From Symbiodinium natans (lineage: Eukaryota > Sar > Dinophyceae > Suessiales > Symbiodiniaceae), in assembly GCA_905221605.1 (NCBI GenBank), contig CAJNDS010002067.1:572395-636394 (forward strand): 64,000 nt of DNA, given 5' to 3'. Below, piece after piece: positions 52,501 through 64,000 of this stretch. The notes beneath the pieces are model-generated. The model worked only from the letters and a program-made list of their open reading frames with translations, was not told where the DNA came from and did not search any database. The position numbers were made by a program, and so were the translations under genes. Every line of letters starts with the position of its first letter. Positions within the stretch are counted from its first letter, which is position 1.

Positions 52501-55500
52501 TGGCGCAGGAGGCCCAACCATGCAGTCCACGTGAACAAGTGCGAATGATCATGTAGTAGCGTGCCTTGATGTAGCAGGAGTCGGGATGGGGGGCAGGGCG
52601 GAGGGGCGGGGCGGGGGAGGAGGGGGGGGGGGCGGCGGGGCAGGTACTACGATTATTCAGCATTGCTATCCCTCTTACCATCACTTCTGCTACAATGATT
52701 GTTCTGCGATTGCCATCATCTGCGTTCTCATGGTCATTATTTCTGTTACTTACGCTAAAACCATTATTTTCTAAAGCAGTACAGCCTTGTACACCTGTTG
52801 AAGAATGGACAGTTGTGAGGCTCTCAACGTATTAAAAGCTTTATACATCATAAAGCACGATCAACCAACCCCGAAACTTCTGCCTCACAACAGCCCTTTC
52901 TGGGTTTTTGCCCTTGCTCTTTCTTCTTTCTGTTAGTGTGTACGTACTACTCTTGTTCGAGCCATCAGTTTTCTTATTGTTGTTAGCGTTGCGTTGCTAT
53001 AAGTCCTGCCAGAGAATACGGCAGAGACATGCCCACCCCTGCGGAGCCCGCCGAGATTATAAAGAGGGGAACCAAGGTTATTGAGAACTATAGTCATGAG
53101 TCCCGTATGAGTTCCAAAGAGCATGTCGTGTCACATTGTTGGTCTCAGGACCTGCCTGTATACTTGCATTCGAAGAATTTGTGCGATGTGCATGACACGT
53201 TTTGTACATGCATACTGCCCGTTGACGGGAGAAGATGAAGCAACACTGTTTGCCGTGCCCTAGCTTTCGTTCGCCCTGCTCTCAAGTTAAATTAGCAAAC
53301 GCTAATTCTCATGGTGTAAATTGCGTGGAAACCCTGCAACAGAACTTCTTTTTGAAGGGGGGTACCAAAGGATGAAACATCAGTCACTGTAGTTGGTCTT
53401 GAGGAACTGCTGGCAGTTCTGGGGTCTTTCGCTTCCGACCACTTCCTTGCCTGCAAGTGCTATCGCATGTCCCTGATATTGGTTGCTCCAGCTGCGAACT
53501 CAGGCTTCAGGTCTTGCTTATGCCTCCAACATGATCATGTAACTTCAAAGTAAGAGCCTTACATCCGTGAGGGAATCATGGAGAAGATGCTACCAGTATC
53601 AGATCGTGCAGATGCAGGACAATGGTATGCGCTATCTCGGCGCTGGCAAACTCTCAGTGCAACCTGCTTCACAAGACCTTGTCCTCTAGCATCCGCTAAC
53701 AGACTATGTCGATTCATAATCAGTGAATAGAGCATCTTTTGATAAGAGCCACGCTGTTGCCAGTGGAGTGAAAACGTTTGCTTGATCGGGGGCGCGACAG
53801 CTACAGTATTACATGTAGTATGGCGTGCTGCGACACTCCTCACTGAAAAGGGCTGCTGTGGAGAAGTGCTCGAGACACAACGCGTCCAAAGCGGACCAAC
53901 CTTCGTTTGCAAATTGCACAGCCATAGATGGATTCTGCCACGACTTGGGCGTAAACGGCTCCAGAAATTGCGGAGGGCTCCCTGGAAGCGGATCTGCTGT
54001 TTTTGGGATGGGTGGGTCGTGAGTGGTATGGTATGTCCTTCTGGGATCATGGGTTCTTGGCAAACTTGGCAAGTTCGCAGCCTGGGAATCCATGCGCGCC
54101 GCCCCGTTTCAGCCCAACACAACCCAACCGGTGAGGGGTACGGAAGGGCGTGCTGGTATGTTCTCTTCAAAGTTTAAAGCGGGGTCTCAGCTTGAAAGTA
54201 GTCTGCGCAAGACCCAGGGCTAGTGTCGCAGGTCGACTCAGCCCTGAAATGCCTCAAGCTTTTGTCAGGTCTGTGGCCTGGTCTACCATGGACACCACAG
54301 GTCACACTGCAGTTTAATGTGGTTGAGCTGATGTGTGTGGAGCAGAGGCGTGCAAGAATTTCGCAGGTGTTCCTCCTCTACTTGTGTGTTCTTTGGCTGC
54401 TGTGCGCAGCTTTTGCGGAAGTTGTTGTTGGTAGCTCAGACATGTCCCACATATTCACATATCACATCGTCCCCTTGTGGAGACTTGCAGACTCACAGTA
54501 TCGCTACGTGTCATGATGCAGATTCTGATGGATAACAGGCAGAGCCGCTCAGCAGCAAAATGAAGCGGGCGAGCTCATGCTGGGTCACCTGGCGGCAGAC
54601 AGCCATGGCAGTTCCGTCTGCAGCATGCTTCAGTTTCGGAGCTTCGTGACGAGCATTCCCCAAGCACCCTGCAAGGCAGGAAAAACACTGCGATGCTCTC
54701 GGTCTGAAATCTTCTTCGGCTCAGCACCGGGCTACCTGAGTCCCTGGCAAGGTCTGAATGTTGCGAAGAGCGGCAGCAGCAGTATGAGCAAGTGGATCCA
54801 AGCAGTAGTTGAAAAAGAAAGGCACTTCAGCACCTAGTTAAGAGAAAGGGCACGACAGCATCACTGTATACTAGCTACATGCCGCAGCAGTTTCAAGACC
54901 GTGGCTCAAGTTTCGGCAGTCTGCTGTGCTCGCGCTTGTTAACAGTCCAGCATGCTAACGCTGCAGTTCAGCTGGGAGGCCGGCGAAAGTGGGGAGCGTA
55001 TGTTTATTGTTTGTCAATTGAACTATTGCATGCTACGTGTACGCTCTGTCTATCTATCGACCTAATATAGGGGACTTCATACTCAGGATAGGACTTGGGG
55101 AAGTATTGTGATACCATCATATAGGGACCATGAGAGAATGCTACTAGTAATTATTCGGAGCATGGGCGGCACATGGCAGCTGAAGCAACACAGCATAGGA
55201 CGTAGTTGACCATGAGCGGTAAGAAGAGAAATTTCACATTGGCATGGACGGTGGTCGCGGCGAGAAGCTCTCCAAGGTGTGCGTACCCTCAGTGCTTCAC
55301 AGAGGGAAATGGCTTTCAATTCGCACACTGGAGCCCTTAGAAGCACCGAAGCAAGGATCAGCAACAGCAAGGTCTGGTAAAAAGTTTTGGCCAAGGAGCT
55401 CCTGCTCTGCCTCTGCTACAGAGCATGGCCCTCAGCGGTCCAAGACTTCCTGGAACCTTGCCAAGGCTACACTATGCGAACAGTTGCCGACAGCTACTGG

Positions 55501-56690
55501 TGCTTAGTAGACACAGCCAATCCATTTCGTATCCATTTCAATTCAAAACTTGTTGTTGTCCAGTGTAGTCTTCAGGTTTCTTTTCCTTCTGGCGCATCTG
55601 GAAACTGCGCTGGGGTCAGGCTGTCTTGAGGCTTGTGGCCTTCCGCGACTGCAGTTTCAGAGGCCTCAATGATGTTTTTTTTTTGTAAGCTGGCAGGAGG
55701 ATGGAGATGTGGAGCTGCAGATGGCAAAGGCAGGTCGGGTGCTTCCGCCTGCAAGAAAGTTGAAGAGCTGGTTTCGAGGCTTCATCGTATGCAAGAGCAT
55801 TGACAGCTCGGTTGCAGCGCGCTCCTAAGTCTAATGATGCCGATGCTACTGTCTTCGCCCGCAGACAGCGCAGCCGTGTACAGTGTACAGATGTTTGTTG
55901 TTCTGTTGCGATGTGTAAGGCGATGGGACAATTTGTCAGCAAACTTGTCTGAACAGTACCATACCCGGATTGAGCTGCTGAGCCGACCTGGCCGAGCTTG
56001 TTCTCCTGCAGTCTGTCATGCGTTTCGTGATTGGGTTCATGTGCAATTCATGAGGTGGGCAAAGTGACATGCGCAGCTTGCACCACAATTCAGCACATGC
56101 TGAAAGTCTTTGCGGTTTGCCTAATGGCCGGCCAGGCAATGTGCTAGCGGATGCCAAATTACAGCGCCAGACTTGAATTTCCAGAAGCAATCCGTTTTCA
56201 AAAGAAAGTTCGAGAGCGCAGCATAGTAAAGAGTGCCAAGTGCATGTGCACGTATATTTGTTGGCAATGTTGTGGTAATCGTCAGTGAGGTCCAAATTCG
56301 CAGAAGCAGATTCAGCAGGAGACGCTCCAGCGACGGAAGCTGCAGCGGAAGCTCCAGCACAGACGGAGCCATTTCCCGAGAAAGCAGCTGAGACACTGGA
56401 TGAGCTGAATGAGGCGCCAGCTTCAGCTTGAACCTGTTTGGCGTATGAGTCTCGTGTAGCAGGTGCCTGTTTGTGAGACTCCGGGCCTTCCTTCGAAGTC
56501 CAAGGCAGTGCTGTAGTCTCAGCCCGTTCATGGCAGCCGAAGATGTTCGATATCTGTGAGGCTGACAGTCGGCCACTCCCTGCACCCCAAAGTGTGCAGA
56601 CACTGTCATCTCCCCGGAGTATGCTTCTTGACAACACGGGCGTGCGATATTGAAGCATTTTTCGATTCCGAGGCTGGTCCCCAATTGGGG
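46515..56690. other. Long gene-poor stretch, nothing assigned
   Basis: I found no family motif in 10 kb. Exon-like open pieces without a recognisable match include about 46640-46880 (minus), 48100-48380 (plus), 48900-49130 (minus) and 51612-52307 (both strands). A very G-rich patch lies at 52586-52646. Unrecognised spliced genes may be present. Confidence 0.4.
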
Positions 56691-56723
56691 GGGGGGGGGG
56701 GGCACATTTAAGTACACACACAA

Positions 56724-56757
<34 letters not shown>

Positions 56758-56845
56758 CATATATATATACATATATATATACATATATATATATATACAT
56801 ATATATATATATGTAGAGGTGTGTGTGTGTGTGTGTATGTATTGC
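56685..56845. repeat. G run followed by TA-rich and GT microsatellites
   Basis: A run of G at about 56687-56702 is followed by (TA)n/TACATATATA units to about 56812 and (GT)n to about 56838. No coding content. Confidence 0.9.
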
Positions 56846-57134
56846 TTCATGGATGGATGGACATGTGCTGTATTGGGTTTCGGGGCAGCAGCTGTGCCTC
56901 CCTGTCCTTGACGGTATACAGAAACACGAGGCCATAAAGATAGGGCAGATAGTGTTGAACACTGGGGGGGTTTAAAGTTTAAAGATAGCCGCTAGTGGTC
57001 GTGCCTGGTACCTAGCTTGTTAAGTTATCGGGACAGGAAGCCAGTATTTTTAACGTTTCGCGACCCGCCTCGGCCCGGCCCAGCGCATCCACGTGAGCAT
57101 GGTGATTCCGCAGCGCCCAAGTCGCTGGACAAGC

Positions 57135-57285
57135 AATAAGGGTTGGGTCTAGGGTTTAGGGTTCCGGGTTTATGGTTTATGGTTTGGGGTTTAGGGTTGA
57201 GGGCTTAGGGCTCAAGGTTCACGGTTTGGGGTTTAGGGATTTTTTGGGTTTAGGGTTCAAGGTTCAAGGTTGAGGGTTGAGACGG
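57135..57285. repeat. Degenerate interstitial telomere-like tract
   Basis: About 150 bp of imperfect GGGTTTA/GGGTT units on the plus strand, several reading TTTAGGG exactly. They run directly into a G-rich stretch. Confidence 0.65.
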
Positions 57286-57300
57286 GTGATCGTAAAGTTG

Positions 57301-57400
57301 AGCTGGGGGGGGGTGGGGGGAGGGTGGCGGGGGTGGGGGGGGTTGGGGGGTGGGGGGGGTGGGGGTGGGGGGGGGTGAGGGGGGGTGGGGGGGAAGGGGG
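57301..57400. repeat. G-rich low-complexity tract
   Basis: Runs of four to nine G separated by T, A or C. Potential for G-quadruplex formation on the plus strand. Pro-rich open frames on the minus strand are a by-product. Confidence 0.8.
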
Positions 57401-59499
57401 GGCCCTGCTGCGACGGGCTTCAACTGCCAACCCCGGTTTCCTAAGCGGTCCAAAAAAGGGCTTTGGGTGTGGGGGGAGGATGGAGGGGGGTGCCTGTCCG
57501 TGCTCCGGCATCAGCTCTAACCCGTCAAGCTGATTATGGTATTGGCTTAGTACTTTGCGGGCTTTCCTTTTTTTTGACGCCGAGCCCTACAGCCCGGAAG
57601 CCTCTATCCAAGGGTGCGAAGCCGAAACCCCTAGACCTCAGAACCTATATGCCCAGAAGGCTTCCAAAGCCCTCAGCCTTTGTGCAATTAATATAATTAA
57701 TGATCCTGACCACAAGACCGCTGGGCATCCAAAACAGCGTTTGTAAAGGACCACATCTGCAAGAACACCTGGCTTAGTTTGACACGCTCCCTACTATAAA
57801 AGTAAACAGTGTGCTCCCTTAGCGCTCCACGAATGGGGCTGGCTATGCAACATACCATTTGACTTTTGCCTAGCATTTTCAAACATACTGTGGGAATTTT
57901 GGGGGGCAAACAGAAACTTTCGCTCAGTTGGACAGGAGGTTGTCCCCGTGCACTGCTCTGGGCTGTCGCAGGGTTTTGCCGGATGGCTGTTCTTATGGCG
58001 TAAATGTTTGCGAGTGGTGAGTTCGTGGAGGGCTTTTTGGGACTCGGTTTGGGGCTCCCCGAAAACAACTTCTTGAGTTGTCGGGGCTTGTTTTGGCTGC
58101 AAGCTTGTCGGTTCTTCTCAGACATCGTTCAGCTGAATGGTCTCCATATTCTGGGCATGTTCCATAACGGTGACTTGTCCAAGGCCGTGGCGCGCAGGTG
58201 AACCACAATTTTGCATTCGTGCACCCTTTGTACTTGCGGCATGTGCCGAAATCTGCCATCATTTCGTTGTACTTGCTCAATTGCTGTCAGGACGTGCCTC
58301 CTTGAGCAGGCCAGCAGCCACCGGCCAGCAGCTTGGTGAATTCGTTGGACTCATGACCGCTCGGAATGACAGGTTCTCGGAGGCGGGAAACGCTGCCCGC
58401 TTCTCAAACCTGATGTTGTCAGTGCTTTCAGTTTCCTGAGCCGTTTGTTGCAGTTTTGCATGCCATCCTAGACATCAAAGCACCGCCAAGTTTTTCCTGA
58501 GGCCCGAAGCAGCCTGGAGTCGGACATGGTAGATCTTGCAGAGGGCATGAAAGGCCGGCGCAGGATGTAACATTTCTTGACATTCTTGATATTTTAATGC
58601 TTTCCCACCCACCAATGGTAGAACCACCATTCCAGGCTCCCCAAGCAGCAGCGTCTGTCCGAAAATGCTGGGCTGTATCAATAATTAACACTGCTCGGAC
58701 CAGAAAAGAACAGGGCCTAGTCCGAAGCAGCCAGGCCCATCGAAAAGTCAAAAAACTGCAGCTTCAGTGAGCAAGGAAGGGATTCCGACAAGCCGAAGGT
58801 CTCAGTGGGAAAAGGTCGTCCAAACCGAGTTTCCAGACGGAAGCCTATGAGAGGGATTATTGTATTTGGGGGGGAGGGGGGGGGAATTTTAAGGGCACGC
58901 TACTTTGGGAAATGCCCATGTAAATGCTGTTGACGAGCAGCTAGCTGTTTCAAGATGCCGATGGATTGCTTCCGGACCATGTCCAGCAAGACAGGGAATG
59001 TGCAAGAAGAAGTCTACGACCACTTTGCGGAACCATAGCATCGTGGAGGTCCAAGGCCAAAAGCCGACAGCCTGACACCCGCAACCCTACCCCAAACCGT
59101 GGCAGCCTTCCAAAATGTACAATCGTCGCGGGTCGAAGCCAAACTCGAATCGTTTACAGCATATGTTTGGGTTTAAAAACAGGGTGTACGATGGAAATAG
59201 CAAGGCCGAGTCCCAAATGTATAATAAGACGGGTTCTCGTATGAAAACACAACAAGTGGGGATGTGAAAGTGTTTCTTTAGCTGCATGTGTTGCCCTGTT
59301 CGGGAAACCTCCAGATCTTCTTGATGGTGGACCGACAGACCAGCTGGTCACAGCCAGATATGGGTAGCAATTCAATGGTTTGGGGTGTAAATATGTCTTG
59401 TCAGCGGCGAGGAGGGTTTGGTGTTCACTGTCGTAAAATATCGCGACCGAAAATGACCAAATGACCAAACTATGCTCATGATCCGATTGTTGCAGCGTC
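57401..59499. other. No recognised gene
   Basis: Short open frames on both strands only; a G run lies at about 58868-58883. Confidence 0.4.
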
Positions 59500-60130
59500 C
59501 GACAGTTCGAAGCTCGTAGTGTCTTCGCATTGGGCCTCTTCGTTTTGTGCTTTCACATTTTCTCATCTACCGGCTGACACCTTCTGGTTTTCAGATTGGA
59601 GCTGCCGACGCGACCGAAAAACCTACGTACAAAAAACAACTATGAATTAATCTGATCCGGTTGCGGTTTGTGTTCGCTGGCTCGAAGCTAGTCTGCGTTT
59701 TCGCCTTGGGCCTCTTCGTTCTCTGCTTTCATGGTTTCTGACCGACCTTCGTTCGTTTTCCGGTCGACGCCTTTTTGGTTCTCAGCTTGGAACCTTCCGA
59801 CGTGTCCGAGAAACCAAATGACCAATTTGTTCTTCTGATTTGCGTTCGTTGGCTCGGAGCTAGTTGCGCTTTCGCATTGGGCCTTTTCGATTTCTGCTGT
59901 CACATTTTCTGACTGACTCCTTCGTTTTCCGGCGCCGACCCCTTTTGGTTCTCAGGTTGGGACCTTCCGACGCGCCCGACAAACCAGACGACCGATTTGT
60001 TCTTCTGATCAGGTTGCCGCTTGCGTTCGATGGCTCGAGGCTAGTTGCGTTTCCGCATTTGGCCTCTTCGTTTTCTACTTTCACGTCTGCTGACTGACAC
60101 CTTCGCGTTCTCCGATTGGGGCCTTCGATT
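59500..60130. repeat. ~175-bp tandem repeat, four diverged copies
   Basis: The shared string GGCCTCTTCGTT or close variants recurs at 59533, 59709, 59880 and 60061, spacings of 176, 171 and 181 bp. Each copy also carries a similar downstream series (TTTC..CAC, GACTGAC, CCTTCG, GGTTCTCAG, TTCCGACG, GACCAA). The minus strand is largely open across it. Confidence 0.8.
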
Positions 60131-60531
60131 ACGACTCTTCTCGTCTTTTGCGGCGCATATCTTCGGCAATTTTGACCTTGGGTGTTTTCTGGCTCGGCTT
60201 CTACGTCTTCTGATTCAGCTCGGCATGTTTTCTGATTCGGTCTGCCCCCAGTCTGATCGAAGCTTTGCGTTTTTCCATAGGTGTTTTTCTGATTCAGCCC
60301 TCCCTGGCACCCCAAGTCACGTGCTTTTCCACATCCTGACAGCAAGCTGGCAGCACAGCTCTTGTGAGTGCATCGACTCTTGTATGTTGGCGTGAAGGTG
60401 CTGCAAACACATTCTTGAAGACCTTGCAAAAAGACAACAAGCGTCTGGAGGCAGCATCGTTTTTCCTGAGTTGTTGCATGGCAGTGGCGCTTATTGATTG
60501 CATTCCATTTGGCAGGAGATGCAGTCGGCAC
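59860..60531 (-). CDS. Repeat-containing minus-strand open frame, uncertain
   Basis: A 223-codon frame covers the last two of the 175-bp repeats and a region with recurring NQK/PNQ and RRTRR motifs. It is Arg/Glu/Asn-rich, and short peptides such as NEEAK recur at repeat spacing. This could be a disordered repeat protein or merely a stop-poor satellite. No family recognised. Confidence 0.2.
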   Translation of the reverse strand: MPTASPAKWNAINKRHCHATTQEKRCCLQTLVVFLQGLQECVCSTFTPTYKSRCTHKSCAASLLSGCGKARDLGCQGGLNQKNTYGKTQSFDQTGGRPNQKTCRAESEDVEAEPENTQGQNCRRYAPQKTRRVVIEGPNRRTRRCQSADVKVENEEAKCGNATSLEPSNASGNLIRRTNRSSGLSGASEGPNLRTKRGRRRKTKESVRKCDSRNRKGPMRKRN

Positions 60532-63500
60532 AGCAGCGGAGTCTGGCTCCCGAATTCAAAGTTCCCGCTGTAAGCACCTTCGCGCTTCTGGGCTTTGGGT
60601 TTTTGAGGTTTGGACAATGTGTCCTCACACTCAGAGAAGGGCAAGAAGATGCTCCGCTCTGGCCAAATGAGCTTCCTATGCGCCTCGCAGCAGTTCTGAC
60701 ATCATGCGTTGGTCAACTCCATTGAACATGGCATCGCATGGCCTCACACCTTTTGCTTGCAGCTGACATGAGATTGAGGCACAATGCTCTTGGTAGGACT
60801 TAGCGCACGGGTCTTAGACGTCCTGAACAGGCCCACATGCCAGATGCATACCTCGAAAAGCAGTGCCCTTGCAATGCATCAGGTGGCCATCTTCTGTGCA
60901 ATGATACCTTTCATTATCTTCACCTGACCTCGCTGATCTCGGATGGAAAACGACGCGCTGCCAAGTAGCCTTGCATGCCAAGCGCTCACATTGCGCATGA
61001 GTTGGGAACAAGGGATGACGGGGCAGGGGGGATGTCTGAGCTTTTGCTTAAACTCGGCCACGAGGATCGAGATTCGATCAATTTTCGGAGCGTGCAGTGT
61101 AGGAGCACTCCGCTGATCTCGATGAGATGTGGTTTGGTGAAGATACTTCTTGGAGTTGCTGCCGCCGACACAAGCCTTAGCCCACTGGCCAGTCACGCGT
61201 CCAGTGAGACTGGATTGGAGTTGTTGGCGACCAGTGTCGTGAATCGTCGGATTCATAGCGTTCAAAGTGAGACCGATGATGGCCAACTTCATCAGCTTCA
61301 GTCACACTCGGCCGGGGCTGGCCACTTGCAGAACGTTTCGGCCATAGAAGGTGCTGGTGACGCGCTAACTCGAGGAGCATTCGCCGCGCAGGACTTCTTA
61401 AGCCCCCGGTGCCGCTTTGAATCTAGATCGTTTTGATCCATTTAGAATCTATCAGTACCGTAGGAGGAACGAGATTTCACGATCGTTTGCTTCTGACTGT
61501 TTGTGCATACTGCCCAGAGTATACGAAGAGGAATCAGATGCACAACCGCCCACGGCAGAGTCGTCACTTGGCCTCTAAGAGAAGTGCGAAGCGTTTACAG
61601 TTTCACGCGGTTGAAATTTCACTGAGGCAGTGGAGTGTGAAGACCATTGCGCCACCCAGCCAGACTTGTCCGACGTGCTGCCGAGGTACTTTCGTTGAGT
61701 CGCCCCTAGGCAGTGATTGATGCAATGTGCCGTTTGCTCTTTCGAGTTCGTTGCGTTGCAGAATCATCGCATACGCTCGCTGGGCGGATGAATGATGCAT
61801 TCGCTGCAATATGACCGAACACAACAACAGTGTGCGCAAAGGCAACCTGGGCTGGAGGGTTCAGTGTAGTCGATGAAGGGTTGTGGCGGCTCAATGCTGC
61901 GAGCCGTCCGAACATGATTCACCGCCTTGTTGGTGGTGGGCGAGCATCGGGACAGACCGACCGCGTTGGCGGGATTCTTGGGATGGACCGGAGATCTTTG
62001 GGTTTCCGAGTGACTTGATGCGATACCGTTCTCCGGCCTGCCGGCCTGCCAGCCTAGCCTGTAGGTCCAAAATTGTTGAGGCTGCCCTCGCCCGTCAGTT
62101 GCCTTGGGGTGTTGTTAGTCATGAGGCACAGATCTTTACACTTAACCTTGTTTACCATCCGATCGAGTTCAGGCGCAACTCAGCACAAGGCCATTTCTTG
62201 CACTGTTTTCAGATCATCTTGTCTTGAGCTCTTTGCACGCCTGCGACAAGCGTCGCCGAATCTTTGCCAAAAGTTTTCCAGCTTGCAAGTTGGTTGGCAA
62301 CACTTTGGTATGACTTTGGTAACTGAGGTGTCCCAGCCAGGCGCCGAGCGACCCTTGTGCTGGTCAGTTGGTGTGCTCAGGTTACCACAGGCCGGAGTCA
62401 ACCATTCAGTCGCTTAATAGACAATAATGGCACAAGTTCGTACTGCGAGGGTAAAAATGTAAAACGCAAGTCACATCTCGTTCAGCCCATCTGTCATGAT
62501 TATTGAAAGCTGTGTTGCAGGTGCTTGGGTGCTGCGAGTGGGTTTCTGCAATGCCAGCCCAAGCCCGGCTCAGAGGTTGTGTGCCACACAGGGCCGAACT
62601 GTTTGCCTGAGTGCATCGGGAGACAGATCGGCAAAGATGGCGACGACTGTGCTCTGCAGTCTGTGACAGATTGCGAGGGAAACTACGTCCGTCGAGCATC
62701 ACGAGCCACTCAATGCAGAGTGAGCCGAGGCGGCAATCCCAGTGGAAGAGACATTTGTGAGAACGCCTTCCTTTGTGGGACTTGAACTGGTTGATGGTGC
62801 TGGCAGGAGGAGAAAGTCAGACCTGCTCGAAATTTCTCGGAAGTCTCGTAAGCACAAGCAGGGTCTTTACAGGAACAACGCTTGTGCAAAAGAGAGCTGT
62901 GGAGGAAGACACTGCACTGTCCCAATCCCCTTAGTGCATCTGATACAGAGTGTTTCGCGTATCCTGTTTACAGAACCGAAGCCAATCAGATGACAACTCC
63001 ACTCATAGTATTCTTTGAAAGATGAGAACGGACGAGCTGTGCGGACTTCTCGGGGCAGAAGCCTTCTCGAGGGTGTCGAGCTGCAGATAGTGATGAAAAC
63101 TCAGAGCATTCTGCTATGGCCCCCCACAGGGGAGATCACAGTCTGCTACTGTCCCAAGGAACAGACCGGTTGCTTAGCTTCCACTCACACTTTCAATGAA
63201 CTCTATGCCCTATGCCTCTCGAGGCCCACTTATTGCTGCCCAAGTCACATAAAATGCAAGCCGAGTGGCATCACATGAAAACGCAGACCAAGGTGCAAAC
63301 GATTTCATGAAGGGTAAATAAAGAAAACGTTCGGGCTTGCACAGCAAGGATCACCACATGGCTGAACTATATACGGTCTGCACGTTAGAAGATGTCACAA
63401 ACACTATATCTCTCTTTGAAGGTACATCAGGGTGATCAGCCCTGATTTCCGCAATTGCTATGGCCGCTTCGTTGGACCATATCGCACATAGCAACTGGAT

Positions 63501-64000
63501 GGTCCCCTGCTAACGTACGGGAGCCAGGCACGGGTCAACAGCCAGGAATTCACGGTGTCTTCGGGCGAAGTCAGACCAAACAACTTCAGTTAGATTGCCA
63601 AGATGCTGAGATGTCCGTTCCACAACATCCATCGATGAACATGAACATGGGCCGCAGTCTCCAGTCGTAAATTTCTGGGTGCACACACACACACGCACAA
63701 TGGGCTTTGAGGGCTCTTAAGTGAGATCATGCATTCGCTCACTCTATTAGCTTCGCTTCTTTATAATTCACAGGAGAGGCCTACACTGCAAATCTTTTCT
63801 GAATGCCAGCCATGTTTGTGGGGTTCAACTGGTGTTAAGAAACCATAGGCATAGGCGGCAGAGGCATTCCCGACATTTCCCGACATGCCTCTCAAGCAAT
63901 GTTGGCATGAAGAGTCGCAAGCGCGTTCAACATGGACTTCTGGTGTTGGCCACTGGCGTCTTGTGTGCATTTTGGATGATGCTGCCAGCAGAAACGTTCT
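60532..64000. other. No recognised gene
   Basis: Plus-strand open pieces at about 61140-61430 and 62525-62785 (Cys-rich) have exon-like composition but no motif I can name. No notable repeat was seen, only a short CA run near 63680. Confidence 0.35.

Noticed and set aside
56650-56850. Open frames rich in Tyr/Ile over the TA microsatellite
   Set aside because: Pure simple-repeat translation.

Overview
The window looks like nuclear DNA of a dinoflagellate, most likely a Symbiodiniaceae-like alga. The grounds are a gene-poor background with genes broken into short exons, long minisatellites in introns and spacers, degenerate TTTAGGG-type telomere-like tracts, one intron whose best reading uses a GA donor, and a short-chain dehydrogenase and a beta-lactamase-like hydrolase of kinds familiar from protists. 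The assignment is an inference; no rRNA or tRNA gene was recognised to confirm it.

Layout. 1-26.4 kb is host-like sequence with pieces of spliced genes: a TPR-repeat gene (about 2.4-3.4 kb), a serine beta-lactamase-like hydrolase (exons at 7.04-7.36 kb and 12.7 kb, with an 8-bp minisatellite between them), a well supported short-chain dehydrogenase (19.78-22.70 kb) and one exon of a probable membrane acyltransferase (24.2 kb). Between these lie an 8-bp array (10.4-11.3 kb), a 10-bp array (13.9-14.4 kb), a trinucleotide array (21.95-22.37 kb) and telomere-like tracts (17 kb). 46.5-64 kb is again gene-poor, with AT and G-rich simple repeats, a second telomere-like tract (57.1 kb) and a ~175-bp tandem repeat (59.5-60.1 kb).

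The centre, about 26.56-45.44 kb, is different. It is a dense, intronless, single-strand run of ORFs lying inside a (GCTGCTGTT)n microsatellite that resumes in the same orientation on its far side. The first gene is a non-LTR retrotransposon polyprotein: APE-type endonuclease, reverse transcriptase with an intact FADD box, four zinc fingers and a C-terminal ubiquitin-specific-protease-like domain. It is now split by a 25-bp tandem duplication. Downstream are a 357-aa ORF, a small Cys/His-rich region, a ~600-aa ORF, a dual-specificity phosphatase, a Pro-rich ORF and four tandem paralogues of about 400-430 aa.

The most unusual feature is a family of 23 short hairpins confined to this block and all on the same strand. 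Each has a 17-nt core (consensus GAGTGAGGTCNCCTCCT, itself able to form GAGG/CCTC) between two arms that differ at every site but pair with each other in 21 of 23 copies. One hairpin sits at or just after each ORF end and a second usually sits just before the next ORF. In six ORFs the TGA stop codon is inside the core. Six further copies lie inside ORFs in frames that avoid that TGA. I read the block as a giant multi-ORF retroelement, or a retroelement-derived gene cassette, punctuated by a hairpin system I do not know from the literature. What the hairpins do (RNA processing, translation termination or re-initiation, or self-mobility) is open.
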